DNA of 64,000 nt from an uncultured Candidatus Saccharibacteria bacterium. Lineage in GTDB: Bacteria; Patescibacteriota; Saccharimonadia; Saccharimonadales; Saccharimonadaceae. The notes below the pieces were generated by a model. The model saw only the letters and a list, made by a program, of their open reading frames with translations, was not told the DNA's origin and ran no database searches. The stretch lies in the NCBI GenBank assembly GCA_937981355.1, contig CALJPD010000019.1, positions 1 to 64,000 on the forward strand. Reading direction: 5' to 3'. This document shows, one piece after another, positions 41,309-50,163 of the stretch (position 1 is its first letter; each line of letters starts with the position of its first letter). The position numbers and the translations under genes are program-made.

Positions 41309-44062
41309 TTAGATATCTTTCCATTTTCTCATTGCTTGTGCGTGATTATTTACCATTGGGTTACCAAGAATTTCTGGAGATAATTCTGGCGAGTTAAGAG
41401 CAGCCTCGACAGCTTGTCCTGTTGCTTTGCGCGCTTCAAAAATATCATTATAGCTAACACGTGGGTCTTTTGAGTGTCTTTTGTTGAGGGCTTCATGTAG
41501 ATTCCTTGCTGCAGCTCCATCCATTTGTGCGACTTTAGACGCAGTGATTTTGCCAGCATTTGCTGCGTCAGTAACAGCCTTATCGAAGTTAAATTTTCCA
41601 GACTGAATATCGGCAATTGCACGACCGGTCACCCAGGGGTTCTTACTAGCCGCACCTGAATCTCGAATACCCTCAGCGAGTGTTTGAAGATCAAAGGCGT
41701 CTAGTGGCCCCATTGACGATTCTGGATCAACGGATGCTTCTGCGAGCTTTTTAATCTGATCTGAGTTTCCACCCTTGGCTGCTCGTTGAAGGACAAAACG
41801 CCTGTCATATTGAGGCATTTTAGCGCCTTCAAGAATTGGGACAAGCTCGCCCTTCTTGTTTCTCCCCATTATATTTCCACCCATTGCAAGATCAAAATAA
41901 TCGCCCTGAGTAAGTGATTGCTTTTTGCCCTCAGCATTTACATATTCTATGTTTTCGTATTTTGCTTCAGCGAGGTCCATTTCCTCTTTTGACTGCTGTT
42001 TTATAATATTGGCAGCATTCCCTTGGGCGCGTCGAGCTGTCTCTCCAATAGCCCCTGGGACTCTCCCGGCTATATTGTTGATACCGCCCATTGTTTTGCT
42101 TCTTGCATTTCTGACCCAGTTTGTGGGGATCCAGTTAGAACCTCTATAGGTGCCCGCTTGTATTTGTGCCCGCCTACGCTCTTTATTTCGTTTACGAGTG
42201 GCCATAAGTTGCCCATACATAGAATTATCCAGCCCAGACTGCAATTTCTTCTCAGTAGCATTACCAGCTAGTTTACCCCATCTATCGGCAATATTCGCTA
42301 GCCCCATCATTGAGGTCATGAGGCTTGTCAGACGAGAGACCAGGAGAAGTGGCGTGAAGGTAAGAGCAGCAGCAATAATCTGTAATAATACCTCCGACTC
42401 ACCCTTCATACCATTAATGACCGTTGCTCCTAGGTTGCACGCACCATAGAGCAGGCCAACTGCAGGGTAAAGAAGGAGTAGTGTCTTGAAGAACCCCCAC
42501 CACTTCTTGAACAGTCCCTCCGTACTTGGTAATAGCAGTGCTACAAAGGCAAGCGGAGACAAGATAATAGTAAAGATAACCAATGCATGCCGTGCCCCAA
42601 GTAAGAATACTGTGACTGTGACGGTGACGGCTACAAAGACAAGTCCAGAGATGAGCGCCCCTACAACAAAGAAGCCAACAGTACCAGCAAGAACCAAAGC
42701 AGCAAAACCGGTCCACCCATTACCTTTCGTTGCCCAGCCACCCTCTGGGCCACTCCCACCACCACCAAGTGAGGTAATGAAGTTGAACGATGATGACCCA
42801 ACAATATTAGAGATATCGACAAGAATGCTACATATATAGAAAGATATATTGACGAGGACGATAGTCATAAGAAGCTTGGGTAAAAGCTTCTTAATACCAT
42901 AATTGCTAATACCAAGACCACTAACCTGTGAGTAGATAACAATCAAGAAAACGATAATAAAGACGATATTGGCAATATCACGAATGCGCGACCAATAGTG
43001 AAAGGCCGAGTCGGGGCCACGATCTGTCAATATAAACGAGTTAACTTCAAGTAGCTTGGCCAAAATACCTGCGGAATCGTCTGAGATGTCGGCGAGGAAG
43101 TTGACGACGGGGCAGATGATCCAGCCAATACCGTCAATGGCGCAGCGTGATTTGGAATCTTCTCCCCCATCTTTATTTTCTTCACTAGCGCCGGCTGCTT
43201 GAGAAGCCTGCTCTCCTGTTCCAGCATTGGTGTTGCCACCTGTGTTGGCTTTATTTTTCTCGGCTTCTTTAATTGCAACCTGCGCTTGCTCTGTGACTTT
43301 TTTTGATTTATCTATACAAATTTGTTCATCTTTTACTTCTCCAGCACCAGGCCCTGCTGACAAAGTTTTGTCAGTTGGGGCTGTATATTTTGCTATAACT
43401 TGCTGTACTACGTCGTTGTTGCCGTCTTTCCCAATTTTGCTGTAGGATATATATCCATCTTTTGCCTTGTCTGCGAGAGTAGTTTGAGAACTATTAAATT
43501 CTGATCGATTTTTCTCATCCTTGACAGAGCATGTACTAACAAAGTCGCTGTAATAGTACGAATATAATTCGCCTGGTGATAGATATTCCTTTGGGTCATC
43601 ATTTTTTACACCAAGCTTGCTTCTAATTGCTCTGTTCACACCTCCTTGCTTGCCATTAGTCGGCTCCCACCAGTCTCCTCCTCCATCATCTTTTCTATAC
43701 CCAGCTGCAGTCAGAAAATCTTCAGCGTCTGAAAAACCCCATTTGGGGATACCCTCTTCGTAAATAGCAGTACAAGACATTTCTTTGCCTCCGACAGTGC
43801 GTTTCCTACTAAGCTTGGACCCCTGAAGAGAATTACCCGAAATATCTTTGAAATAAAGCCATTTTACATCATCAAAACACCCTGGGTCAAGACTGTTACT
43901 GTCCCCATTCTGGCCCATATATAAAACCCACGTCCGAACCTTATCATCATGATCATCAGCATACGCCTTGTGGTCTATAAATACACTAAAACTCAGCACG
44001 AGAATAATAGCTAATGGAAAGAGTGAAAAGCGCTTTAGCTTAGATACAAGAGAGTTTGTCAT
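41309..44062 (-). CDS. VirB6/TrbL-like type IV secretion membrane protein
   Basis: 917 residues. A signal peptide or first span (LFPLAIILVLSFSVFIDHKAYA) is followed by an exported region with several cysteines (about 30–300), then six or seven membrane segments (about 365–610, including IANIVFIIVFLIVIY and LPKLLMTIVLVNISFYICSIL), and a soluble, charged C-terminal third (about 620–917). This resembles the large VirB6/TrbL-type channel proteins of CPR secretion loci. It precedes PrgI and VirB4. A TATTAT box lies just before the ATG. The exact subfamily is uncertain. Confidence 0.75.
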   Translation of the reverse strand: MTNSLVSKLKRFSLFPLAIILVLSFSVFIDHKAYADDHDDKVRTWVLYMGQNGDSNSLDPGCFDDVKWLYFKDISGNSLQGSKLSRKRTVGGKEMSCTAIYEEGIPKWGFSDAEDFLTAAGYRKDDGGGDWWEPTNGKQGGVNRAIRSKLGVKNDDPKEYLSPGELYSYYYSDFVSTCSVKDEKNRSEFNSSQTTLADKAKDGYISYSKIGKDGNNDVVQQVIAKYTAPTDKTLSAGPGAGEVKDEQICIDKSKKVTEQAQVAIKEAEKNKANTGGNTNAGTGEQASQAAGASEENKDGGEDSKSRCAIDGIGWIICPVVNFLADISDDSAGILAKLLEVNSFILTDRGPDSAFHYWSRIRDIANIVFIIVFLIVIYSQVSGLGISNYGIKKLLPKLLMTIVLVNISFYICSILVDISNIVGSSSFNFITSLGGGGSGPEGGWATKGNGWTGFAALVLAGTVGFFVVGALISGLVFVAVTVTVTVFLLGARHALVIFTIILSPLAFVALLLPSTEGLFKKWWGFFKTLLLLYPAVGLLYGACNLGATVINGMKGESEVLLQIIAAALTFTPLLLVSRLTSLMTSMMGLANIADRWGKLAGNATEKKLQSGLDNSMYGQLMATRKRNKERRRAQIQAGTYRGSNWIPTNWVRNARSKTMGGINNIAGRVPGAIGETARRAQGNAANIIKQQSKEEMDLAEAKYENIEYVNAEGKKQSLTQGDYFDLAMGGNIMGRNKKGELVPILEGAKMPQYDRRFVLQRAAKGGNSDQIKKLAEASVDPESSMGPLDAFDLQTLAEGIRDSGAASKNPWVTGRAIADIQSGKFNFDKAVTDAANAGKITASKVAQMDGAAARNLHEALNKRHSKDPRVSYNDIFEARKATGQAVEAALNSPELSPEILGNPMVNNHAQAMRKWKDI

Positions 44063-44096
44063 ACACTACATATAATACACAAAAATAAGTAAGAAA

Positions 44097-44137
44097 ACCA
44101 GCCAAATAACGTAAGTAATGTATGATATTTGGCTGGT
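44097..44137 (-). terminator. Terminator after the RR-anchored protein gene
   Basis: A 12-bp stem (ACCAGCCAAATA / TATTTGGCTGGT) with a 17-nt loop. On the minus strand it runs into TTTTCTTACTTATTTTT. It separates the gene ending at 44155 from the secretion genes. Confidence 0.75.
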
Positions 44138-44154
44138 CTTTGCTTCAACAAGGG

Positions 44155-45279
44155 CTATTGTTCTTCGACATCGTTGAGAGGCGCAGTAATCTCTGGTTTT
44201 ATAGCGCGAGCCTCGTCGCTTTTGTCGTCTGTTGGATAGAGGTAAGACATGCGAGGGAATGAATGCACTGTGTATTGGCCCGTTTTTCGATCGTTTTTAG
44301 TTATTTGCCTTTGGCGCTCAATACCTGCGTCGTATGATTTTTTATCCTTATCCTTTTCTCTCACCTCTTGTACTTCGCAATATGCTGCCGAATATACCTG
44401 GGGTTGATTGGTTTCTTTGCCGTCGTTGATTGGGAATGGGTCTTCGTATGGTGCCATTTGGGCGCATTTCGTAACGCGGAGAACTATGCGGTCTTCTTCC
44501 TTCGGTTTTTTGCCTTTCGTATGAGCTTCATAGGCAGCTTCGACAAGGCGGCCATAATAACCGTGGGGTTTTGATTGGTTTTTATCGCCGCCATCTTTAC
44601 TCTCATCATTGGAACCTCTAACAATGTTAGAATGTGGGACGTCTATATAATCTGCCAAGCACCGCAGCACTGGCCATGCGTCGACTTCTCTACCCTCTGC
44701 ATTTGTGAATAAAGCATTTGACTGAGCATCATCACAGAGATCACGGAAAAGTCGATCAACATTATCAAACCACGCAATTGCCAACTCTTTTGACTGGTCA
44801 GCACGTGATTCGGTAAGAATTGTCATGACATTGGGGTCAAGATTGTTACTAAAGAAGGTTTTACACGTGAGCCCTTTGTCATAGTCATTTAAGGTATCCC
44901 ACCTGTTAGAATCGAATTCGCTGAGATTTGCGAAATTATACGACCGGAGGGGCTTGGGTCGCTCACTACTTGGTGTGCCAGGCTCTACCGGCTCTTGGGT
45001 AGGTGACGGAGTTTCTGTCGCCGTGGCAGATGGGGTTGCTTCTGGGCTCGAGCTTGGAGATTCTGATGGAGAGGGTGTTTCTGAAGAGGCTGAGCTAGAT
45101 CGGCCACGACCTAAAAGAGCTGCTGATAGACCTGCTCCAACAGCCAAGGCTGCACCACCGAGACTCAAACCGAGAAGGAAATCTCGTCTACGGGGTTTTT
45201 TTTGTTCATGTGAGGCTGCACTATCTGGTTCTTCAGATCCGCTAGCGTTTGCCGGATAACCATTGTATTTGTCTGTCAT
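44155..45279 (-). CDS. Exported protein with twin-arginine-like signal and Ser/Thr/Pro stalk
   Basis: 374 residues. The N-terminal PRRRDFLLGLSLGG followed by an Ala/Gly-rich hydrophobic stretch looks like a twin-arginine (Tat) signal or a membrane anchor. Residues about 65–110 are a mucin-like Ser/Thr/Pro/Glu linker. The C-terminal 260 residues form a charged domain with several cysteines (LTCKTFF, LCDDAQSN, LRCLADYID, TKCAQMAPY, AYCEVQEV) that I do not recognise. ATG 45279 is chosen because GGGGAGG lies 10 nt upstream; the in-frame TTG nine bases earlier is too close to that site. It has its own terminator, ahead of the secretion genes. Confidence 0.7.
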   Translation of the reverse strand: MTDKYNGYPANASGSEEPDSAASHEQKKPRRRDFLLGLSLGGAALAVGAGLSAALLGRGRSSSASSETPSPSESPSSSPEATPSATATETPSPTQEPVEPGTPSSERPKPLRSYNFANLSEFDSNRWDTLNDYDKGLTCKTFFSNNLDPNVMTILTESRADQSKELAIAWFDNVDRLFRDLCDDAQSNALFTNAEGREVDAWPVLRCLADYIDVPHSNIVRGSNDESKDGGDKNQSKPHGYYGRLVEAAYEAHTKGKKPKEEDRIVLRVTKCAQMAPYEDPFPINDGKETNQPQVYSAAYCEVQEVREKDKDKKSYDAGIERQRQITKNDRKTGQYTVHSFPRMSYLYPTDDKSDEARAIKPEITAPLNDVEEQ

Positions 45280-45677
45280 AAGCTTCAATCCTCCCCAATA
45301 CAGGATTAGTGGTTATGTGTGCTTATTGTATGCGCACTTGCGTTTCATGCTACCATTGTTTGCGCGGCAGGTCAAATATTTTTTGGCCTCTGTTGAGGAA
45401 AATGAATGGCGCATGCACACAGAGGTTAGTATAGAAATATATTCGAACGATATTTTTTGGAAAAAATGGGAGATATTTTATACATACCGCATGATAAAGA
45501 AAATATGGTGGTTTGCAACCACCTAATCATGTAAGAATAAATAATATTCATCCTCCCTCTATATTTGTATTTAAAATATATAACGATACAGACTGACAAA
45601 TATAATACCAATACACACGCTCATAGGTAAAATACTTGCATGAGCAAATTGCAATATATCCGAGCAACTCATACATA
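45280..45677. other. Intergenic gap with a hairpin
   Basis: AT-rich, no gene seen. A compact stem GGTGGTT-TGC-AACCACC (45507–45523) sits inside a weaker outer pair CATGAT/ATCATG. It could be a terminator or a small structured RNA; there is no clear T-tract. Confidence 0.35.
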
Positions 45678-45706
45678 TTGCCACCCCACCCTACATCCGC
45701 TATAAT
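45678..45706 (+). promoter_or_regulatory. tRNA-Ser(GGA) promoter
   Basis: TTGCCA (45678–45683), 17-nt spacer, TATAAT (45701–45706), then the tRNA 10 nt later. It is one of the best-formed promoters in the window. The 9-mer ACAGAGGTA (45707–45715) lies between the box and the tRNA. Confidence 0.75.
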
Positions 45707-45716
45707 ACAGAGGTAC

Positions 45717-45806
45717 GGAGAGGTGCAAGAGTGGTTGAATTGGCACGCCTGGAACGCGTGTGTGGCGGCAACGTCACCCAGGGTTCGAATCCCTGTCTCT
45801 CCGCCA
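45717..45806 (+). tRNA. tRNA-Ser (anticodon GGA)
   Basis: A class II tRNA of 90 nt including the encoded CCA. The acceptor GGAGAGG pairs with the 3' CCTGTCTCTCC region, the anticodon arm is CACGC-ctGGAac-GCGTG, a long variable arm follows, and TTCGAAT is in the T loop. It reads UCC/UCU codons. Confidence 0.96.
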
Positions 45807-45903
45807 TATCAGCGCCAGGCGGCACGCTGCCATAGAAGTGCGCTGCTGATTCGTCTTTTGGCATGATGCGTGGCTATACTGCATATTTTTGTGCAGATTG
45901 GGC

Positions 45904-45933
45904 TTGCAGAAATGTTTTTTGACAGTTTATACT
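45904..45933 (+). promoter_or_regulatory. Promoter of the MacB-like ABC operon
   Basis: TTGCAG (45904–45909), 18-nt spacer, TATACT (45928–45933), 11 nt before ATG 45945. AAAGGA between them may serve as a close ribosome-binding site. Confidence 0.5.
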
Positions 45934-45944
45934 AAAGGATAATT

Positions 45945-47228
45945 ATGGTACGATCTTCTACACCAGTTATAGAACTCCGAGGCCTCACCAAGCAGTATGG
46001 TCTGGGCGACGCTGCCCAAAATGCCTTGGACAACGTCGACCTGCGAGTCGAAAAAGGCGAATTCATCGTAATCATGGGCCCCAGTGGTTGCGGTAAGACG
46101 ACATTGCTCAATATCATGGGCTTGCTCGACCGCGCCGATAGCGGCGAGTATTTTCTTGATGGAACATCGGTGGCCACGCTGAGCAAGCGCCAGCACGCCC
46201 GGATTCGCTCGCGGCAGATTGGCATCGTCTTCCAGAGTTTTAACCTGATTAATCGCCTAACGGTGCTTGAGAATGTTGCCCTTCCCCTGAGTTATCGTGG
46301 AGGGATGCGCCGCGTCAAGCGTCTGGAGCAAGCCAGTGCAGTGCTGAAGAATTTCCACCTCCAAGAGCGCGAATATTACATGCCGTGGCAGCTTAGTGGT
46401 GGACAGGTGCAGCGTGTGGCAATTGCTCGCGCCCTGGTAAATCACCCGTCGATTATCCTAGCTGATGAGCCAACTGGTAACCTCGATAGCCGTTCGAGCC
46501 ATATCATCATGGAAGAACTGGCTCAACTACACCGCCGGGGTAATACCATCATTATGGTGACGCACAACCCGAACCTCACGAGCTATGCTAGCCGCGTGAT
46601 TAAGATGCTTGATGGGCAGATTGCCAGTGATGAGCAGATGCGCACCACTGCTGCCACGCCAACACCAGTGGCTCGCAAGCCACGGGTTCGCCGAGCGGCA
46701 CCTGCTGGCAAGACTACACCGACGATTGCGCACGGCTCGGCATCGGCTGCTCAGCCAGCTGTACCCGTCAAGGCAATTGCTCGCGGTCGTCCCGCCAAGG
46801 CTACGGCACCAGCAACGACAGCGCCAACAGTGGTCGACTACGAAGATCCGCACACCCAAGATGGCCCAACTATTGAGCCTATGCCAGTTGCCCCACCAGA
46901 GGTGCCGCCAGCCTTGCCGGCCGCGCCGCAGGCTCCGTCGGTAGCGCAGCCTGCTCTGGCACACTCTGCTGCGCCGGCTCATACAACCTCAGTTACCCCG
47001 GCTCAGTCTACACCAGCTTTGCCAGCGCAACCTACCCCAGCTCAATCCCAACCAGCTGCACCACAGCCAACCAACCAACCTGCAGCACCAGTGGCCCATA
47101 CTGCAGCTCAGCCATCATCTACGTCGTCTGCTGTATCGGTCGCTCAGCCAGTTGTGGCTACACCGGCTCAGCAGCCCGCTACACCATCGTCTGCTCACCA
47201 ATCTAGCACAAAGGAGCCCCAGGCATGA
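45945..47228 (+). CDS. MacB-type ABC transporter ATPase with long Ala/Pro tail
   Basis: 427 residues. The ATPase (about 1–225) has Walker A GPSGCGKTT, signature LSGGQVQRVAIAR and Walker B ILADEPTGNLDS, the LolD/MacB pattern. After it come about 200 residues almost wholly of Ala, Pro, Thr, Gln, Ser and Val, with a basic patch first (RKPRVRRAAPAGK). No such tail is normal in this family, where the protein ends near residue 230. It overlaps the permease gene by ATGA. MacB-type systems move peptides, lipoproteins or signals at the outer face using ATP in the cytoplasm. Confidence 0.9.
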   Translation: MVRSSTPVIELRGLTKQYGLGDAAQNALDNVDLRVEKGEFIVIMGPSGCGKTTLLNIMGLLDRADSGEYFLDGTSVATLSKRQHARIRSRQIGIVFQSFNLINRLTVLENVALPLSYRGGMRRVKRLEQASAVLKNFHLQEREYYMPWQLSGGQVQRVAIARALVNHPSIILADEPTGNLDSRSSHIIMEELAQLHRRGNTIIMVTHNPNLTSYASRVIKMLDGQIASDEQMRTTAATPTPVARKPRVRRAAPAGKTTPTIAHGSASAAQPAVPVKAIARGRPAKATAPATTAPTVVDYEDPHTQDGPTIEPMPVAPPEVPPALPAAPQAPSVAQPALAHSAAPAHTTSVTPAQSTPALPAQPTPAQSQPAAPQPTNQPAAPVAHTAAQPSSTSSAVSVAQPVVATPAQQPATPSSAHQSSTKEPQA

Positions 47229-48448
47229 TAATTATTGACCATTTCGAAAATGCAAGCAGCAGCTTCCGGCGCAACCGCGGCCGTAATTTGCTGGCGACGC
47301 TGGGTGTGGCAATTGGCGTGGGTAGCATCGTGGCGATCTTGGCGCTGAGTGGTGGCCTGCATAATATTATTTCTCAACAGGTGTCTGAGCTTAATAATAA
47401 CCTCATTGTCGTGCGCCCTGGTGTACAAGATAAGAGTTTCTCGTCACTGGCGAGCTCGGTCGCGCAATATAATTACAATACCAGCACCATCACCGAGTCC
47501 GATGTCGAGGCGGTACGCAAGATGCCACATATCCGCGCTGTAGCACCAATGATGACTTCTGAGAATAAGCTCAAGGGCGATGGTCGAGAAGCTAATGCGA
47601 CTGTTGTGGCGACCTCGCCAGATCTTGCCATTACGAGCCAGCTTGCACTGCGCGATGGCGATTTCCTTGAGGGTGGCACACACGACGCCAAGCCAGCGGT
47701 GCTTGGCCCAAAGCTGTCGGTGCAGCTGTTTGGTACAGAGCAGTCAATTAGCCAGACCTTCAAGATTCGCGGCAAGGAATTCATCGTCGTCGGGATATTG
47801 CGCGGTGTAGAAAAACCGCTGAATTATAACAATGTCGATTTCGACAACGCAGCTATCATCACCACTGAGGCAGGTAAAAAAATTCACAACGGCCATACAC
47901 AGATTCAGCAGATCAACATCCAGGCTGATGCGTCGCAGCAGGTCGGGCAGATTGCTCAGCAAGTTAAGGACAAGATTAAGCAAAATCACCAAGGGGAAGA
48001 AGACTTTACTGTGGCAACGGGCGATGCGATCAGCCAACCAACCAACCGGCTCTTCACAGCACTAACCCAGGTGTTGACGCTGATTGCAGCCATCTCGCTG
48101 GTGGTTGGTGGCATTGGTATCATGAACATCATGCTGGTGAGCGTGGTAGAGCGCACGCGCGAGGTGGGTATCCGCAAAGCGGTTGGTGCGACTGATGGTA
48201 ATATCATCACGCAGTTTGTTATTGAGGCGCTGGCGATTAGTTTGCTTGGTGGTATCCTGGGCTACATCCTGGGCTACATAGTGGCGCTGAGCTTTAGCGT
48301 CTGGCTGTCCTTCCCGCCAGCACTGGAGTGGCAGACAGCGGTGATGGCAATTGGTCTTGCACTAGCGGTTGGCCTCACCTTTGGTCTCTACCCAGCTATC
48401 CGTGCCGCGCGCAAGAACACAATTGAGTCGCTACGGCAGTACCATTAA
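47225..48448 (+). CDS. MacB-type ABC transporter permease
   Basis: 407 residues: a first membrane span (about 18–40, LLATLGVAIGVGSIVAILALSGG), a large extracytoplasmic MacB_PCD region (about 45–275) and three C-terminal FtsX spans with the conserved IGIMNIMLVSVVERTREVGIRKAVGA segment. The end RAARKNTIESLRQYH is also typical. With the ATPase it forms a mechanotransmission-type ABC system. The operon ends at a strong terminator just after this gene. Its substrate is unknown; wall-hydrolase control or antimicrobial peptide export are usual roles. Confidence 0.92.
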   Translation: MIIIDHFENASSSFRRNRGRNLLATLGVAIGVGSIVAILALSGGLHNIISQQVSELNNNLIVVRPGVQDKSFSSLASSVAQYNYNTSTITESDVEAVRKMPHIRAVAPMMTSENKLKGDGREANATVVATSPDLAITSQLALRDGDFLEGGTHDAKPAVLGPKLSVQLFGTEQSISQTFKIRGKEFIVVGILRGVEKPLNYNNVDFDNAAIITTEAGKKIHNGHTQIQQINIQADASQQVGQIAQQVKDKIKQNHQGEEDFTVATGDAISQPTNRLFTALTQVLTLIAAISLVVGGIGIMNIMLVSVVERTREVGIRKAVGATDGNIITQFVIEALAISLLGGILGYILGYIVALSFSVWLSFPPALEWQTAVMAIGLALAVGLTFGLYPAIRAARKNTIESLRQYH

Positions 48449-48471
48449 TCGACATAGTTATGTTGACACAG

Positions 48472-48498
48472 AACCCGCCAGGAGAGTGGCGGGTTTTT
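48472..48498 (+). terminator. Strong Rho-independent terminator
   Basis: A 9-bp GC-rich stem (AACCCGCCA / TGGCGGGTT), GGAGAG loop and a run of five T. It ends the ABC operon. Confidence 0.93.
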
Positions 48499-48559
48499 AC
48501 TTGGCTTTCTATCCTACTCTACTCTAAATATAGAGTTTTGAAGTGTGAAGTTTGACATT

Positions 48560-49582
48560 TCAAGATATACTGCCCCTTCCCTGCTTCACGCCATTCAACA
48601 CGCCAAGGTAGCAGCTAGCAAATTCTGCTAGTATCATGCCATGTAATACCTGCTCTACCTCTGTCTCGCCAGCAAGCAAGATAGACTTTGCATGGGGTCT
48701 GCGGCCACTGAGGCGGCGATCGAGCACCGCCATGCGCTGCTGGGTAGTGGTGTCATTCTCCCCCACTAGGTCGAATAGCGCAAATGGCTTATCTACCGGA
48801 TGACTTAGCCAGCCATGAGCATCAGCGTGCTCTGCCTCAGTAAGGGTGGTAGAAAAGGCTACATTATGCGCTCGTTCCTGCCAACACCATTGCCACCACT
48901 GGGCCACTGGCGCGAGCGCTCCACTGCTACAAAACACTGCTGTCTTGCCCGCCGCCTGGCGTGCGAGCTGCTTGGCGAGGTTATGGGTGGTCGACACGGT
49001 AGCGCCCCACTGCTGCAGCACGTTGCTCACATGCCCTGCTCTATGGACTATAGTATCCACTACGTTACCATCCAGCAGGTGGTAAGCCGCCAGCAACCTA
49101 CCAAGCGTCGTGAGTATGCGCTGCCGCTCCACCTGCCCTTCCCTATGAGCAATTGGCATAATAGTGGCTGTAGGATATACTGCAGCATACTCAGCCACGG
49201 CAGCAGCATGAGTGAGTAGAATAGCTAGAGCGGCGTGCTGCTGTGTATCGCGCAATATATTTTTCACCTGGTCAGGTGAGATGCCAGCCTCGATAATAAT
49301 CACCAAACTCTGTGCACTCACAAATGGTGGTACTGCTGCTGCCTTGCAGCACAGTACAGGCACAGCCATGTGAGGCTGCACGAGCTGCTGAGCGACGTGA
49401 GCCAGCACTGCACCACCATCCGTTGCTATAATAACAACATTATGAATATCATGCTGGGGTGATATGTGTGAGAGCTGATTTGCTACCTCTGTTGGTAGCG
49501 TCGTTTGTTTCCATAATGTTGCAACGTGACGCAGAGTGGCCTCGGCACCACGTTGAAGTAATATGGTCTGGTCATCAAGCAT
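48560..49582 (-). CDS. Degenerate bifunctional phosphoglucose/phosphomannose isomerase-like protein
   Basis: 340 residues with the double-SIS layout and C-terminal segment of archaeal-type PGI/PMI (LAEFASCYLGVLNGV is the family end). Key sites look changed. The N-terminal glycine motif (normally GMGGSA) reads ATDGGAV at about 53–59. The S-x-S-G-N-T phosphate loop reads IEAGIS at about 97–102. The catalytic 'NE-P-x-NHNE' region reads TLTEAEHADAHGW. It may be inactive, regulatory or act on another substrate. ATG 49582 follows AAGGAGA. It diverges from the gene at 49673. Confidence 0.75.
   Translation of the reverse strand: MLDDQTILLQRGAEATLRHVATLWKQTTLPTEVANQLSHISPQHDIHNVVIIATDGGAVLAHVAQQLVQPHMAVPVLCCKAAAVPPFVSAQSLVIIIEAGISPDQVKNILRDTQQHAALAILLTHAAAVAEYAAVYPTATIMPIAHREGQVERQRILTTLGRLLAAYHLLDGNVVDTIVHRAGHVSNVLQQWGATVSTTHNLAKQLARQAAGKTAVFCSSGALAPVAQWWQWCWQERAHNVAFSTTLTEAEHADAHGWLSHPVDKPFALFDLVGENDTTTQQRMAVLDRRLSGRRPHAKSILLAGETEVEQVLHGMILAEFASCYLGVLNGVKQGRGSIS
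49484..49493 (-). repeat. AACAGAGGTA element, copy 4
   Basis: Exact minus-strand copy inside the isomerase-like coding region; it lies within a GCTACC…GGTAGC inverted repeat. Confidence 0.6.
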
Positions 49583-49672
49583 AATCGTCTCCTTCTGCTT
49601 GCAAGAGTATACCCTCCCATGATACATTAATTAGCAGAGAATCATAAGCATATTTGGAGACAGGTGGGAACC

Positions 49673-50137
49673 ATGAATATCAGCACTACATCACAATCAA
49701 TTACCGACGATCAAGAGCTTGCCAAGGTGCTTGCTGGGATCGGTCCACAGGTAGGCACAGCAGCGTCGCAGCGGTCGCAGGCGATGATGTCGGGGCAAGG
49801 TGCTGGCCGTTCATCACTCTCGGGTATGTCGGGCAATATGGGTTCGTCGGTGCCAGTCATGTCCTCGCAGCAGCAATCTTCTCAGCCTGCGCCCAGTGGT
49901 GAGGCGCTCAATGGCGTGAAGCAATCGGCGATCAAAGAGCTGCGCCCACTGGTGGATAAGCTCAATGTCAGTCCAGATGAGAAATTCGATACCTATTTGC
50001 TTTTGATCCGTTCGACAGACGACAAGAGTTTGATCGACCCAGCGTACCAAATTGCCAAATCCATCCGCGATGAAACCCGCCGCGCCCAAGCGCTGCTCGA
50101 CATCATCAAAGAGATCGATTATTTGTCGCAGCGGTAA
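49673..50137 (+). CDS. Hypothetical protein with C-terminal helical domain
   Basis: 154 residues from ATG 49673; AGGTGG lies 5 nt upstream. An in-frame GTG at 49664 overlaps that site and is less likely. Residues about 25–80 are Gly/Ser/Met/Gln-rich and disordered (GQGAGRSSLSGMSGNMGSS). Residues about 85–154 are helical and charged (ALNGVKQSAIKELRPLVDKL…KFDTYLLLIRSTDDKSLIDPAYQIAKSI). I do not recognise a family. It is cytoplasmic, since there is no signal or membrane segment. A hairpin terminator follows. Confidence 0.7.
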   Translation: MNISTTSQSITDDQELAKVLAGIGPQVGTAASQRSQAMMSGQGAGRSSLSGMSGNMGSSVPVMSSQQQSSQPAPSGEALNGVKQSAIKELRPLVDKLNVSPDEKFDTYLLLIRSTDDKSLIDPAYQIAKSIRDETRRAQALLDIIKEIDYLSQR

Positions 50138-50163
50138 CGACTTATAGAGTAAGAATAGGCATT

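Noticed and set aside
45919..45924. TTGACA as the −35 of the MacB operon
   Set aside because: Only 3 nt separate it from the −10 at 45928; TTGCAG at 45904 has correct spacing instead.
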